A stretch of DNA of 64,000 bases from Klebsormidium nitens (Eukaryota; Streptophyta; Klebsormidiophyceae; Klebsormidiales; Klebsormidiaceae), in the NCBI GenBank assembly GCA_000708835.1, contig DF236984.1, positions 228,384-292,383 of the forward strand, written 5' to 3'. The notes under the pieces are model-generated. The model did no database searches. It was given only the letters and a program-made list of their open reading frames with translations, and was not told the DNA's origin. The translations under genes and the position numbers were made by a program. Positions 47,201 through 59,314 of the stretch are shown piece by piece. Each line of letters starts with the position of its first letter. The first letter of the stretch is position 1.

Positions 47201-50200
47201 CTACTGAAGGAAGTGAAGAGGAAAATGGTTCGAGACTTTCTTTCTCTCAAGGGTGTCTTCCTGGAACTTATGCAGGCTGGGAACCGATCCAACAGCCGAC
47301 CCCGCTTTCCTGTTCAGCCTTCTGCCTAGATGCACAGCCCTGGCCACGCAGCAGCTCGATCTGGACGCCAAAACCCCTGAGGTCTTCGACAAGTACTACT
47401 TCCAGGTGAGACATGCGAATCTGCTCGAATGGACGCTCGGACCGATGGCACTGGAAGGTTGTAGAGCATGCAGTGTGAGGTCGTCTCTTCGACTTCTCCA
47501 TCCGCTCTTTGAAATATTCTGGCGTCCCTCTCTTCTGTTCTCCGCGACTTTGCTCACGCTGTTCGTTCTCTTGCCGCGCAGGGCCTGAAGGAAAAGAAGG
47601 CGATGTTGCAGACCGATCAAGAGCTCTACGAGAGCGAGGCAACGCATCCGTACGTCTTGGAGTGAGTCTTCTTCTGCCAATCACTTTTTTGTACGATGCG
47701 AGGATGTCCTCCAATCTTGGGTAGCAGAAACATTCCCCGTCTGCATCACAGGATGCGAAATTGTTTGCTGGCTCTTTGTCAGGGCCTTTACTGAAGACTA
47801 CACCTGTTTGCAGTCCTAAGAAGGTTTTGCCTTGAATGAAGGTACAACCTGCGTGACCTTCTCTAGACCTTCTTTGGATCCGCTCACAGGGGGCTGCAGC
47901 GGAGTGACGCAAGCCCTCCTTAGTATTCTCGTGGTTTGGTCTGTTCTTGAGCATATTTGAGGATCCTCGTCGCCAATTTGTGGTGCAGATACGTGGCCAA
48001 CCAAACAATGTTCTTTCGGCGGTTCCAGGCCAGCCTCCTCAGGCTTAGCATGGTCGGGATCATGCCCGATCGCTTGTCGCCTCCGATCGAGCATCGTGAC
48101 GACATCAACTTCACCGGTAAGCAATGGCAGCGTTCCTATGTCATTGCGTCAGACCAGTGATGCATTCTTGTTTAGCAAGACGCGTTATCGGGCAGGATCA
48201 CCATCCAGGTATTCAGCTTACCTGGTTTTCCTTTCAGCTTCACATTAACCGGAAGCCAGCTCAATCGGCACTAACCACAAAGGAGTGCATACATTTTCTT
48301 CACTTCACGCGGTGTATTCGATGTCCTTGGGGCTCAACCTCTCGCGTGCATTTCTCAAATCGGCCTCTCTTGTATGCCAAGCACTTGAGTTGACTGGCCT
48401 TTCTCGGCTCCTTTCTATCTGCAGTTCCAATCGAGGCATCCTTCACCCTCTTCCGGCCGTCAGCGCTCGTTCGCAACAACATCTACACGTTGCAGGCGGA
48501 GCTCAACCAGCAGTTGGCCACACCCAACACCTCGGTAAGCTTCTTTAACCGCAGAATCCTGGTTACACGTTCAAAGGCTTCTATCACGCTGGGAAGCCCG
48601 CAAGCTTTTGCAGACCGGCTACAGCCTGCCAGGGTCAACTTGCCGATTAGTGACGCGTCAACAAACTTTGGCCCAGGTATAAAACATGGCCGCAGCAACC
48701 AAAACGTTCTGTACCCTAGTCTCACTCAATTCCAACAAAAGCGAGGTCATGCAACCGACAGGAAGGGCCTCAGGGTTTTTTCACCGTTTGATAATATGCG
48801 CGCACTTTTCAGCTTTTGTAGTAACATTTCTTCACGAACGAGATTCCGTCAACCGCAGGCTGTCGTCACGTCTGTCCTGGACGACGTCTCCGTTCCGGGC
48901 CAGTCGGTGGTTCGCTTCTGGATCGTTCCGCTTCCGCTGTACCACAAGCGGAGCGGCATCCCGTACGACGAGCTGATAACCGTTCTTGCTGGACTCAACC
49001 AGACCGCAGTCGACCCAAGCAAGCTTCAGCTAGACGACACCTTTTTTGGTCCGCCGCAGAACTTCCAGGTGAGACTCGAGAACTTTGGAGTCTGTGATCA
49101 AAACGCATCGAGAGGGTTGGAGCCTAGAGCTGGCCACACCTTCAAATGAAGAAATCTGTATGTAGCCTTACGGTCAGACCAGGCACACTTCCCGTCCAGA
49201 TGTCCAGAATTTGTAAGTACGACGAAAGATACCGAGCCAGATTGTTCCAGTGGTTCCGCCACGTCAATCTGTTTGAGATGAGACACGGAAGTTCGTTTTC
49301 GACTCCTCTGACGACAGAAAATCCGTGTGCCGCTTTGTTGCAAGCCTGATGGTAAGCTTTACAGTTGGCCTTGTGCAACTGTCCCTCGCACTCGAAGCCA
49401 GTTTTCCCAGCTTACGCGTCCCTTTTTCGCCTCTCGGAACGCATTGCCATGTCACCAATCACCGGTGCGGATACTGCAAAATGCTCAAAACGTCCGTTCG
49501 TGCCGAATTCTTCTTCAATTTTCCTTTCAGGTCGTCTCTTTCCCGATCAACACCACTTTCCCAGTTTCCTCGGGAGGTCCTGACGTGAGCGCCTACGTCA
49601 CGGAGCCCCTCGACTTCGCAAACTTCACCCTGCAAAGGAGGCCCGCCTCACAGCGGGATCTCTTCGCTTCCCAAATAAGCGCCGCGCTCCGCGTGCGGCC
49701 GAGCGAATCTTTATCAGTCTCCCTCCAAAGCCCGTCTGAAGTTCAGACGGTTGTAACGCTGTCCGTCAGGCAGACTGGCAGCGTCGATTTTGTAGCAGCG
49801 AGAGTAGCGGAGTTGCAAAGCGCAGCCGCAGCGGCTCTAGATCGGGGCCTTCTTTTCAGCCCCGCCATTTTCGGTTTTGCGGAAGGCAGTCAAGCGGCTC
49901 GCGACGCGGAGCAACCGCCGACCGTGGCACCGGGACCAATTGCTAGCATTGCTAGCATTGCTAGCCCCTCTCAGGCTAGCAATGCCACATCAGCCGAGGG
50001 AGACGACACGTCAGCGGAGGAAGAGGACACGTCAGCGCTGCGTGACGTGGCGTCCGAGAAGCACTCGGGGGTCAAGGAAGTCAACTTTACGTTTGGTATC
50101 ATGGCTGTTCTCGTGGGGCTGGGTGGCGCGGCCGCGTTTGTGCTCCACTGGCGCGCGACGCGGGCGGCCGCGCAGAAGAAGCAACCGGAGGAGTCCGGCG

Positions 50201-50220
50201 AAGGCGAGCAAGGCAAGTAG
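44287..50220 (+). CDS. Secreted class III-like haem peroxidase with C-terminal extension and membrane anchor
   Basis: Fourteen exons: 44287-44367, 44675-44777, 45005-45100, 45430-45500, 45758-45820, 46048-46167, 46341-46395, 46857-46935, 47276-47405, 47582-47661, 47989-48116, 48425-48534, 48859-49068, 49531-50220. All phases agree, giving 671 residues. Exon 1 is a signal peptide (MKTNTW..LLLATLSLLCLL). The distal haem pocket is RLIFHDC (Arg87, His91). A GCNGSI segment follows, where plant enzymes have GCDAS. The proximal site is VALSGAHTIG (His210). KYYFQGLKEKKAMLQTDQEL and ANQTMFFRRF complete the peroxidase fold by about residue 325. Residues about 340-620 are an extra region with no family I recognise, ending in an acidic linker with an IASIASIAS repeat. 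Residues about 630-649 form one transmembrane helix (MAVLVGLGGAAAFVLHW) followed by a charged tail. The expected product is a type I membrane protein using peroxide at the cell surface. Confidence 0.88.
49949..49980 (+). repeat. Nine-base coding repeat in the peroxidase linker
   Basis: ATTGCTAGC is repeated three times in frame (IASIASIAS), and GCTAGCAATGCC follows shortly after in inverted form. Confidence 0.85.
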
Positions 50221-51660
50221 AGCTTTCGGACGTTTGCGTTGAAAAGATTTCAGAAGCTCTGCATGGGAATTTCGAAGTGACATACTGTCAAAGTCAGCCC
50301 GTTTCCTCTGTTCACGGTAATCTGATCAGCCAGGTCTCACTAAAGTCCAGGATCCGCTCGCTTTCCTTTGCAGTGTGAAACCATTGTCTGCACGTTTCCT
50401 GGGTACGGGTCCCTCGAAGTGTCAAGCTGCCACGTACAAAAGACTTACAGCTTGCATCCCCTCTTTTTACTGCAGAGCCGCTGCGGAGAGAAATGGATGA
50501 CTTGTCAAAAACCAGGTCGACTTAGGGGCTCGTTATACTCAAGCACGCTGGTCATAGAAGGACGCTCGTACGGTCCCATTCAGTCAAGTGCAACTCGACT
50601 GCCTCGACGTTACACATTTGGATTAATAGAGCATTGCGGAACGCCGCGGATCAGATTGCAGTTCAATTTTCAGATCGAGCGTGATTACGAGATGCCACGA
50701 TAATCAGACAGCTACTCAGGACATTCCTGTGATGTATTCTACAGTAGACAGTCTTCTGACGGAAATAGACGGCGCTTACTTCGGCAGTCTGGTACGCATC
50801 CAAGCCAGCCTGAGTCGAACGTTTCGGAGACTGAGAACTTTCATTTGGAAAGAGCTCATTGTAAGCAAGTGTCAAACTTAAGCCTGCATCAGCCTTTGAT
50901 TTGGACATCAGCACACATATGCTGCCCGGAAGCTACTGGTTACTTCTCAGTATTCATGATCATTTTGAAAGGAGAACATCATCATGACTATGAGAATTCA
51001 ACAATCTGGTTAATTCTATGCCGGCTTTAGAATCGATCGAGATTTGCGTGCGCAGAGTTAGATAGACTGCATGCATGACCCAATTATCAAATTCAAACGT
51101 GGTCAGATTTCAATACAATCACTGCCACGTACTGAGCCTTTGAGGCGATACAATAAATTCCATAATTCTGGGGGGCATCAGCTCAACGGTCTGTTCATAC
51201 TTATCATTCCGCCTATCACCGGAGGCCGCGGGCCGCTTCTTCTCATGGGTGATCAATTGGCATGGTCTTCCAAATGTTGCTGAACTTCGCATTTGGTCTT
51301 CACATATAGTATCTATTTTGGCGGCGGCACTGCGAGACCGGTAACGGATAGAGAAAGCAAGTATTTTTAATTGCGTGTTTCTTTGCATTGGCAGATCCCA
51401 TCAGTACAAAGTAAAGCCATTTCAATGTGTATGGCCGGCCGTTGCGGAGCCGCTAAGGCTCGATCGAGCGGCTCTTAGTGCGGATTCGATAAGAAGTTGA
51501 CATATTAACCTCCCTACAGTGCGCAATCAACGGTCGAAACTTGGGGTCGATCACCAGCTTTACTTCTCGACGACAAGGCTCGATTGACACCCACTTAACA
51601 AAGTACCTAAAATCTGCTAGCGTCACGTTGATTCTCAATCATGTCGTCCTGTTGTAGGCC
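50221..51660. other. Convergent 3' flanks
   Basis: Lies between the peroxidase stop and the stop of the ATP-grasp gene. No gene recognised. Confidence 0.55.
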
Positions 51661-54457
51661 TCAAAGCCTATCTGGTGGTTCATTGGCGATCTCACTTGCT
51701 TCGTCTCTTTCCACATGCGATGAAACTTCGTCTCCATCTCCATCATCCAAAGCGGCTAGCTTATCCCTTACATTGGCTAGCAAAGTGTCCATTTCCTCCC
51801 CCCTTGATCTAAAACCCCTCCCTTCTAGTTCCAATAATGCCTCCTCGCTCTCGTTCGTTGGCCTCACCACCCGAAACTCCACCTCAAATGGACCGCTCGC
51901 GTTACACAGCCCGTATAACTGGTCATAGTTTGTGATCCAGTGAAATAAACACGAACCGGCTGCCATCTGGGCTCCGTACGAGTTGAGCTCGATGAGCTCG
52001 ACGGACAGATCTGGACGGCAGAAAACGTCCGCGCAAAAATCGGACGGCAGGTCCAAGCTCAGCTGGTCGTTCTGCTCCCGGATGTCGCCCACCAGGCGCG
52101 CGATGTTGTGCGCGATCGTGGGCAGGGCGTGCTCGCGCGCGCTCCATCCACAGTCCTCTGTCCCTGCCGCAAAGCAAAGACGTTTCGCGAAAGAACAAAG
52201 AGGGCGAAGCTGGCCCGGAGTCTTGGTCATCATCTTCGGCTGTACCTTTGCGAAGCTTTGACCAAGAGCAGGTTCAGAAGATCTCCTTCCGTTTCTGAAT
52301 CGCCGCGGTGATCGAAGTCCTCTTCGCTTTTTCAGTGTGAAGTTACACAGCGGGCAGAGTATTGAACGGTCCGTTGCGGCGTCCGTTGCTTCAAGAGGTA
52401 CATATCCCTCTTGAAAAGGGCAGAAGCGTCGAGCAAACATTCAAGGACGCACACAATTTTGTGCAGATCGGAGTGGGCCCCCACAGACTCACATGACAGC
52501 TGGCCAATGCCCAAGATTTGAGTGCCTTCGCGTGGCCTTCGCATCGACTTTTTCAGTGTAGAAGAGTTGAGATTTCAGATGTTGCAAACATATCGAAAAC
52601 CTGTTCTTACATTTCCCGCAACTAGGGAAAGGAGAGAGAGTAGTCCGTCTTAAAGAGGTCGCCGGGCTATTTGAAGAGCTCTCGTCCGATCAATCTTTAC
52701 CATCTCGGCAGGGACTCATTTGATTGATGAGTACCGGGCACTCACAGTTGTACTGCGAAATCGCAGTGACGCGCCAGTCTCTGACGAACGCCCGGAACTC
52801 CCGGTCTATGCTGATGTCATCGCGCCACGGCAGCAGGTACAGCGTCATGCTTATCCGCTCGCGCACCGCGCGCTTCAGAGTGTCACAGCAGCGGAGGCTT
52901 GTAACTAGAGCGATCAGCACGTCCATCGGCGTATGGAAAGGGCCTGGCAAGGAGATGCAGTCACCAATTAGCACCACGATTTGTGTAGGTGTCCAGCTGT
53001 TAGACGTGCTGAATAACAGGGAAGAGCCATGGGCGTCAGTCGAAGCTTGCGTAGTTAAAGTTGGTCAGTCCGTGGAACCGGTCGAACACTCTTTACTGCC
53101 TTTGGGCTTTAAACATATGCCAGATCAATCAACGAGAGAGGATGTATGATGGAAACGCAGCATATCTTCATGTTGAAGCTTACTGCGCCAGCACCAACTA
53201 CCAAAGCAGTCCGTTCCACATTCGAAAGCATGTTCAACACACTTTCACCTGGCTCACAAAGAGCTTCTGTTCCTGTAAATAAGGCACGCTGCTCACCAAC
53301 TCCCCCGCTGCCTCCTTTCGTACTGCAGGAATCCAACCGGGCAAAGTAGGGTGGTCGGGGCATGGCCATCCGGCCAGCGATGCACTCAATCTCCTCTCGG
53401 TGGGACTCGGGCAGCCGCAGGGTGAGCGCACCTGAGAGCGTAAGGAAGAGTTCAGCATTCCAGTAACTCATAAACAGGTCCTTACTACGCGGACGTTCTG
53501 TAAGGGATTGAGAGAAAGGTTCATAGAATTGTGCACATCGATATCGTCGCGATTCATGCAGCTGAGGCCCTCACTTTTTTCCTGAATGCAGAACGGATCA
53601 TAACACGGCTCACACTGGCAGTAGCGTGCATGTTTACGCCAAGATTCGTCTTGCGGCGCGTTGCATTCATCCCCAAGGCCGCAACTTTGACGAGCTTGCA
53701 AGATATTGCTGATTGAATCATCGACATGCACAAACATCTGCTCAGGCCGCAATTCAGGCCAATAAACTCCTTGATTGACTTGCCGTACAACTAAAGTATT
53801 CCCTGCGCTAGCAGCTCAAAGTGGTTTGTAACATTCAGCAAAAAGACTTGGGCACGGGAGACATGTTGTCAAGCTCACTAGCAATTAGTAGTCTAGTGAA
53901 CTTTGATTCAGGATGTTCGTTTAGGGTCCGCTCAAGTGTCCCTGGTACCAAATTGGAGGACTACGCGCGCACGTCACATGGTCACAGATTCTATTTTTGG
54001 GACGCGAGTCTAGCAACAAAAGGCTTACTAGTGGGAATTTGGGGAATCCTCTCTCTATGCGACCAGCAAAACCAGCTTCGAAGCACTCAGAGCAATGCAG
54101 CGGATCAAGAAGCGTGCGCGATAATTCACCAGACATCCCCGCCTCGCAGATCGTCTGGCAATCTACCGATGTCAGCTCCAACTCCGTCTCGTGCTCCAGC
54201 TTCTTCAGGGCTTTCCACCGGCTGTAATGCGTCCTCGCCATAATACGCCTGTACTCCTCGGGGTACTCTACCGGGCGCTCGTCGCGGCCTCGCGGCAGCT
54301 GGTGCGCGGGGTGGTTGTTGGTGTCAAACGCCCGGGGGTTGTACTCGACATCGCACAAAGGTATGGTGAAGATGCGGACGTCCATCTTCTCACCGTAAGC
54401 GTCCATCAGCGACGAGCTCTTGATTCCTTTCGAAACCTTGCGCGCAATGGCGTCGAA
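51661..54457 (-). CDS. ATP-grasp protein resembling D123/CDC123 (5' end not certain)
   Basis: Exons 54457-54130, 53431-53297, 52943-52746 and 52163-51661 join with matching phases (1,1,1), giving 387 residues after the first acceptor. PYFARLDSCSTKG resembles the nucleotide-binding strand of ATP-grasp folds. EFRAFVRDWRVTAISQYNW matches the conserved D123-type stretch (FR.FV...+..IsQ). FCADVFCR..VELIELNSYG..AGSCLFHW resembles the metal-binding end, where acidic and Asn residues bind Mg-ATP. The last 60 residues are acidic and probably disordered. The start is unclear: 54457 follows a splice acceptor (TTTCATCAG), and the first in-frame Met is inside exon A (MDAYGEKMDV). A 5' exon may lie toward 54660. 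D123 aids eIF2 assembly; whether this divergent protein does so is unknown. Confidence 0.65.
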
Positions 54458-54776
54458 CTGATGAAAGAGAACCTACGTATGTTTGTTCAGAAGTAGAGCA
54501 GTACAGCAGCTTCGCAGCGGCACTATTTGAAGCAGATACCCTTCAGGAGTTCTGTATTATATTCAGACATGCGATTTGCTTGACATCAATCTCGTGACGT
54601 TACGGTAACGTACTGGTTGATCCCGACGGGGGGCTGGCTCGATCGTCCGCTCGCGGCGCCGCGTGCGCGCATGAAATTGAGATGCGCGACCGGGCCGGCG
54701 GGGTTTGCAGAGGGTTTGTACTACAGTCTATATATTTTGGACCCCTTAACGAGTGATTCCGAGCAGTCGCTCTGGA
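54458..54776. other. Short intergenic stretch, possible 5' exon of the ATP-grasp gene
   Basis: On the minus strand, ATG near 54672 opens MRARGAASGRSSQPPVGIN, followed by a GTACGT donor. That donor is phase 2, while the next acceptor needs phase 0, so I do not join them. Confidence 0.3.
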
Positions 54777-54849
54777 GGTCCTGTTGCACAGTGGATAGTG
54801 CGTACGCTTCCTAAGCGCAAGGTCGCTGGTTCGATCCCAGCCAGGATCG
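54777..54849 (+). tRNA. trnR-CCU: tRNA-Arg (anticodon CCU)
   Basis: Folds as a full cloverleaf. The acceptor GGTCCTG pairs with CAGGATC (one G-U). D stem is GCAC/GTGC. The anticodon stem 54803-54807/54815-54819 has one A-C mismatch. The loop TTCCTAA gives anticodon CCT (54810-54812). The variable loop has five bases. T arm is GCTGG-TTCGATC-CCAGC, and the discriminator is G. No intron. Decodes AGG. Confidence 0.88.
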
Positions 54850-54870
54850 GACTGGGGCAATCCTTAGAAA

Positions 54871-54943
54871 GGTCTTGTTGCACAGTGGATAGTGCGTTCG
54901 CTTCCGAAGCGAAAGGTCGCTGGTTCGACCCCAGCCAAGATCG
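54871..54943 (+). tRNA. trnR-CCG: tRNA-Arg (anticodon CCG)
   Basis: Same architecture as the neighbour 21 bp upstream. The acceptor GGTCTTG pairs with CAAGATC. The anticodon stem TTCGC/GCGAA is fully paired. The loop TTCCGAA gives CCG (54904-54906). T arm is GCTGG-TTCGACC-CCAGC. Decodes CGG. Differences from the first copy in the acceptor stem are compensatory. Confidence 0.9.
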
Positions 54944-54989
54944 CCCTCTGTTTTCTGCATTCTGCGCACTGCACACTGGTCGTCGGCGC

Positions 54990-55608
54990 ATGCTTTCTCT
55001 TGCCGCCTTCCCTTTTACTGGTTCGTTCCTCAAAAATTCGCTCATCAAGAACGAGAGCAATCTGGGCGCAACAGGTAAGCTCCAGCTTTAAAGTTAGATG
55101 CTTTCTGTGAGCTGCGCTGCTCGATGACAATGGTGGTGGGGGCACCCTTTTCTATTCTCTTTGCCCCCTTATCGAAGAGGGCATCTGATTGCAAAGTGCA
55201 TCTGATTGAGTAACAAAACTCAGCCCCCAGCAAAGTGGTAGTCAACAAGGGGTGGTGAAGCAAACCTTTACCACTGGCGCTTGCTTGCAGGTAGCCCTAT
55301 ATCTCTTTTCGACCATAAAGCGCTGTGCACACGGCTGCAGAACTCTGACTCGAGCGAAGTTAGGTGTCTTCTCGGACTTTTCAGTTTTAGGGTTTCAATT
55401 CTTTCATCCGCTCTATTCGCAATGCTGCGAGCTTTATGTGAAGCTGCTGCCTTCTTCCTCTGTTTCTTCTTCTTGCAGAGTTAGGGCTGAAACAAGATCT
55501 GGGCAGGAGGGCGTTGATCAAAAGCACGCTGCTAAGCTGATTTGTTGTCTACCAGAGGCGCTGCAGAAAATTATTGGGAGGAAGCCAGAGCAAGACGGTG
55601 AAGTTTAG
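54990..55608 (+). CDS. Predicted 95-residue protein, function unknown
   Basis: Three exons, 54990-55074, 55291-55363 and 55479-55608, join in consistent phases (1, then 2) with good GTAAGC and CTTGCAG/TTCTTGCAG sites. The product begins [18 protein letters not shown] and ends [14 protein letters not shown]. The N-terminus is Ser/Leu/Phe-rich with few acidic residues, compatible with an organelle transit peptide. I recognise no family. It lies between the tRNA pair and DPH3, 241 bp before the DPH3 ATG, so part of it could instead be 5' leader of DPH3. Confidence 0.4.
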
Positions 55609-55849
55609 AAATCACAAGAGAAGCGGGCAGAAATCGATCTTTAGAAGAGTGCTGAAAGGAGGCAGCGCTTGGCCGCGCCAGCGCTTCAAATCAGCGTGTG
55701 TTAGAGGCGCACGCCTGGGCTCGCCCTTCTTGGGCGGAGCTGAAGAACCACTGTGCAGTCTTATCAGCGAGCATCCGAAGGTTGAAAGGGTTTTGGAGGG
55801 TTTGGGGTTTGGACTATTGGAGGATCGGGGATTGGGGGTTTCAAGCGGC

Positions 55850-56928
55850 ATGTCGTATGACGAGGTGGAGATCGAGGATATGCAGTGGAGCGATGACCTC
55901 AGCGCCTTCACCTACCCGTGCCCGTGCGGGGACCTCTTCCAGATCACCCTGGTAAGTTCGGTTGTGCGCTCCAATCCTGCCCTTGGAGATATCATGATGA
56001 GCGTGTGGAAAGAGTTTCATTCATCATCAATTGTGGCTTCGAGGTGCTGGTTGCACTGATATCCAACGCTGTGCTTTCCTGAGTTACTGCACAAGTTCGA
56101 GTAATGCTGCATCCATAGACTTCTCAAGTGCTTCTACACGTAGCGTGTCGTTCAGCAGATTGCCGCCAGATTGTCATGCCCTGCCAACTTTGTTTGCAGG
56201 ACGAGCTGAAGACCGGGGAGGAGATTGCCCGGTGTCCAAGCTGCTCTCTGTACATCACAGTCATCTACAACCCGGTCAGTGACAAACCTTGATGGTTACG
56301 CTGAGGCCTGCTGTTGCTTTTCATTTTGAGGAGATGTGCTTCGTTTTGCCAACTAGGGGCTTGGTCGGTTGTTTTGTAGAAAGGGTATTACGGTCAGAAC
56401 ATGTTCGCCACTTGTGGGAGATATACCGGTCTGGTTGGCTTGCGGGACGTGTTAGGGAATGATGGGTCGAGGCTTTTTGGGCTGAGCTGATCTGGTCCTT
56501 GCAGAAGTATTTCAGTCAAAAGTTCAGGAACGTAGTTTTCACAAAAGGCTTCTGTTCCTTGTCGTGCTTAGCGTCACTAATATGTAGGGCACCAGAACGG
56601 ATGTCAACAGAACTAGTCGCATGGTCACATATTTCTTTCAGCTCGGGCCAAGTTGCATTTGTGCGCTCTGTCTAATCTCGTTGATTGTCTGTGCTTGTAC
56701 CTGTACGCTCGAGCAGCTGTTCATATGTTGCGCCATCGCCACCAGAGATTCGGAAGGGAGTTCCGAAAGCCAAAGATGGACTAAAGAAATGAAACAAAAG
56801 CTGCTTGCCTTACCTGCCGCTAGTTCGGAGATGCTGAAGTTGTCGTTTCCTCTTGAACGCAGGAGGATTTTGAGGAGCCGCCAGCCACGGAGGACACGAG
56901 GATACCCCAGCAAGTAGAGGTATCCTAG
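55850..56928 (+). CDS. DPH3: Diphthamide biosynthesis protein 3 (CSL zinc-finger)
   Basis: Exons 55850-55951, 56200-56274 and 56863-56928 give an 80-residue protein, the usual length. The N-terminus [13 protein letters not shown] and the CPCGDLFQI motif are diagnostic, with the second CPSC pair in exon 2. These four cysteines bind one Fe or Zn. The family donates electrons to the DPH1-DPH2 radical enzyme that starts diphthamide synthesis on elongation factor 2, and also takes part with Elongator in wobble-uridine tRNA modification. The C-terminal exon is short, acidic and less conserved, as is usual. All junctions are phase 0. Confidence 0.96.
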
Positions 56929-59314
56929 ATTCTGACATGTGGGCCCCCCGCAGCGACTGCGAATCAATCTGACCGTCAATCTGTCGTCGATGGATATTAA
57001 ATGCGCGTCATCGTTATCATTCTCCTGGGAGTTCAAGCGGGCGTGGCAAGTGATTCGCTGATCGCCGCAGCAGTGAGTGATCGAGTCATAGGACATTCGT
57101 TGTCAGATTCTCATTCGATCAGAGTCAATCGAAAGCCGCTTTGTCATGAGTATGTCGCCGTGGTGGCATGGTAACCGGTTAGCCTGGGATGATAAAAACG
57201 TCGGCTACGGAGGGAGCATCTGAAGCGGCAGTTAGTAGTTCGTGAGTAGAGCTTGCAAGCATGCGTAGCAATAGCTTTGTTTCGTAAGGACTTAATCGTT
57301 CGATTCCGACAGCCGGTCGCGATCGCACAGGATTGGACTTTCAACGATATGCGAGAATGATTCGAGTTATGAGTTTTTGATCACGCAATCTCAAAGTTTG
57401 AGCTGAGTCAGCTAGCCTGGCGGCCCGTGCGATCAGCAACAAGTTTACTTACTGCATGAAAGAGACGATACATGGGTCGAGTAACTTACGATCGAAGCCC
57501 TTAACATTGCTCGGAAGCGTTGCAGGTTCTGCCTGTAATCATTCATTATAAGACTCGGACCAGGCTGACATGAAGAGCATGCAACTTAACTTATAAGCTA
57601 GGAGACTATAAAGAGTTGGATTGTGGTCGGACCGTTACAACTAGCTGCTTGCAAGTTGGTGACCGTACGGCGCTGCAATTAAAGGCCTCAGTGCAGCTGA
57701 GCGGCTGGCCCGCAGATTTCCGTCGGCGCGTGCTACTATAAGTGCGGCATGTGCAGTGCATATGACGGTTGGACTCGATCATACTCATTATATGAGTGCA
57801 AAACTGCACCATGCGTAGGATATGGCGCGCGCCGTTCAGCCAGCCTATGGGCCGGCCGCGGTCGGACCGGACCGGACGCGCTTAGTAGAGCATTTTTTGT
57901 TTGTAAGGCCACCGCGGATGAGCTGAGCCATGGCCGACGGACCGAGTGACATGCACTGCAAGCACATGTCACTATAGTTCGGCCAGTTGCACGTACAGAT
58001 TGAACTATGATTATAATCAATATTGGCAGCTATAGCTCCAGAATTCAATGAACATCAACGTACAGTGGTCACTGCGTGCGCCAGCGTATGTGTAGCAGGT
58101 CACTAGATAATATAAGACCTGAAGGCCCGCGTCGATACACTCTACACATGGTCTGCCAACGTGCATGATTGCATGCCAGCTTACTTAATCATAATCAGTT
58201 GTTGATACGCATGTCAGTCGCAGGCCGCCGGTGAGATCCGACCTGAGCCTGAAGATCCATGCCACATCGGGTATATGGCTTCCGGTAGAGGAAGTACCAT
58301 GCGTCTACCAATATTGAAGTTGCTGCATGCAGATCGTGCTCAGCTTGGATTGGTATCCACCACGTGCTGCCATGGTCACAAAAGGTGTTTAATTCGTGAG
58401 CGCCCGCCGAACACTCCTGCCAACTAAGAGATTGGGTACTTATCTAATTGACAGAATGCATTATTTTTTGACATCAAAGAGACTTTGGAAGGGTCGAAAA
58501 CACGTCTCAGCTACAATCACTTGAGGCTTTCACAACGCTTGACAATGCTGTACAGTGGGCCTATGAATCGGAGTACCTACTACGCTTTCTCAGGCGAGGC
58601 TGCTTGTTGGCTCGGCCCACCTCGACTCCTGCCCAAAGCCTTCATGGACTCACGGGTCATCTCGACGAGTAGCGTTTTCACGTCCCTGCGTGGAAAAGAG
58701 ACGAGATCTCTCAGTAGAAGGCCATCTTTTCCGGAAGGCTTGAAGGAGAAAATTTTCGAAGCCAGAATTGGCAATTGCGTGTTGACAGTAAGAACATTGT
58801 TGAAGCCAGAACTGGCAATCGCGTGTTGACAGTGAGAACACTGTTCGAAGCCAGAGGTGATTGCGCGTTAACAGTGAAACCGTTACATGTCTTCACCTCC
58901 TAGCGAACTATATGGGCACAGGCGCACGAAGGGAGTCGACGATTCTCAGATCGTTAGCACTTGAACCGAACGCCTGTCAATACGTTGAGACTCAGTTGTC
59001 AAGGTTTTCAGCTGAAAGATTGGCAACAGACACCCGGCGTGAGCAGAGCGTCAGCTAAATTCCAGAGCCAAGCTTCTATAACAAGCCGGACCGCAATTTG
59101 GTCGTTGGAAGATGGACGGATGTCGACGGGCACAGACTTGAGCCTGTGGTGCTCCTTGCGAGTACGAGGCCTCTATCTGAGTTCGTCGAAGCGGACAATG
59201 AAGTGGGCGCTCAGCACAGAAGACCGAAAGATGGAAAAGTACCCTGGATGCCAGATTGGGACTCTTCTCGATTGTCGTAAATATTCATCCAGCCTCATAC
59301 TTGAGAGAATCTTA
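56929..59314. other. Intergenic region after DPH3
   Basis: No gene recognised. It contains the 44-bp minisatellite at 58758-58884. An open stretch at 59080-59280 (+) reads smoothly but has no family match. Confidence 0.5.
58758..58884. repeat. Minisatellite, three units of 44-45 bp
   Basis: Units start at 58758, 58802 and 58847 with GAAGCCAGA and contain GCGTGTTGACAGT.AGAAC. The third unit is diverged and shortened. Confidence 0.85.

Noticed and set aside
47268-48008. 246-codon minus-strand frame across peroxidase exons
   Set aside because: Shadow of real exons; low complexity and charged, with no domain.
54610-54680. Extra first exon for the ATP-grasp gene (MRARGAASG...)
   Set aside because: Its good donor is phase 2 while the next acceptor requires phase 0.
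59080-59280. Plus-strand frame reading smoothly (FYNKPDRNLVVGRWTD...)
   Set aside because: No family, no start or splice context, and it overlaps the 3' flank of a minus-strand gene.
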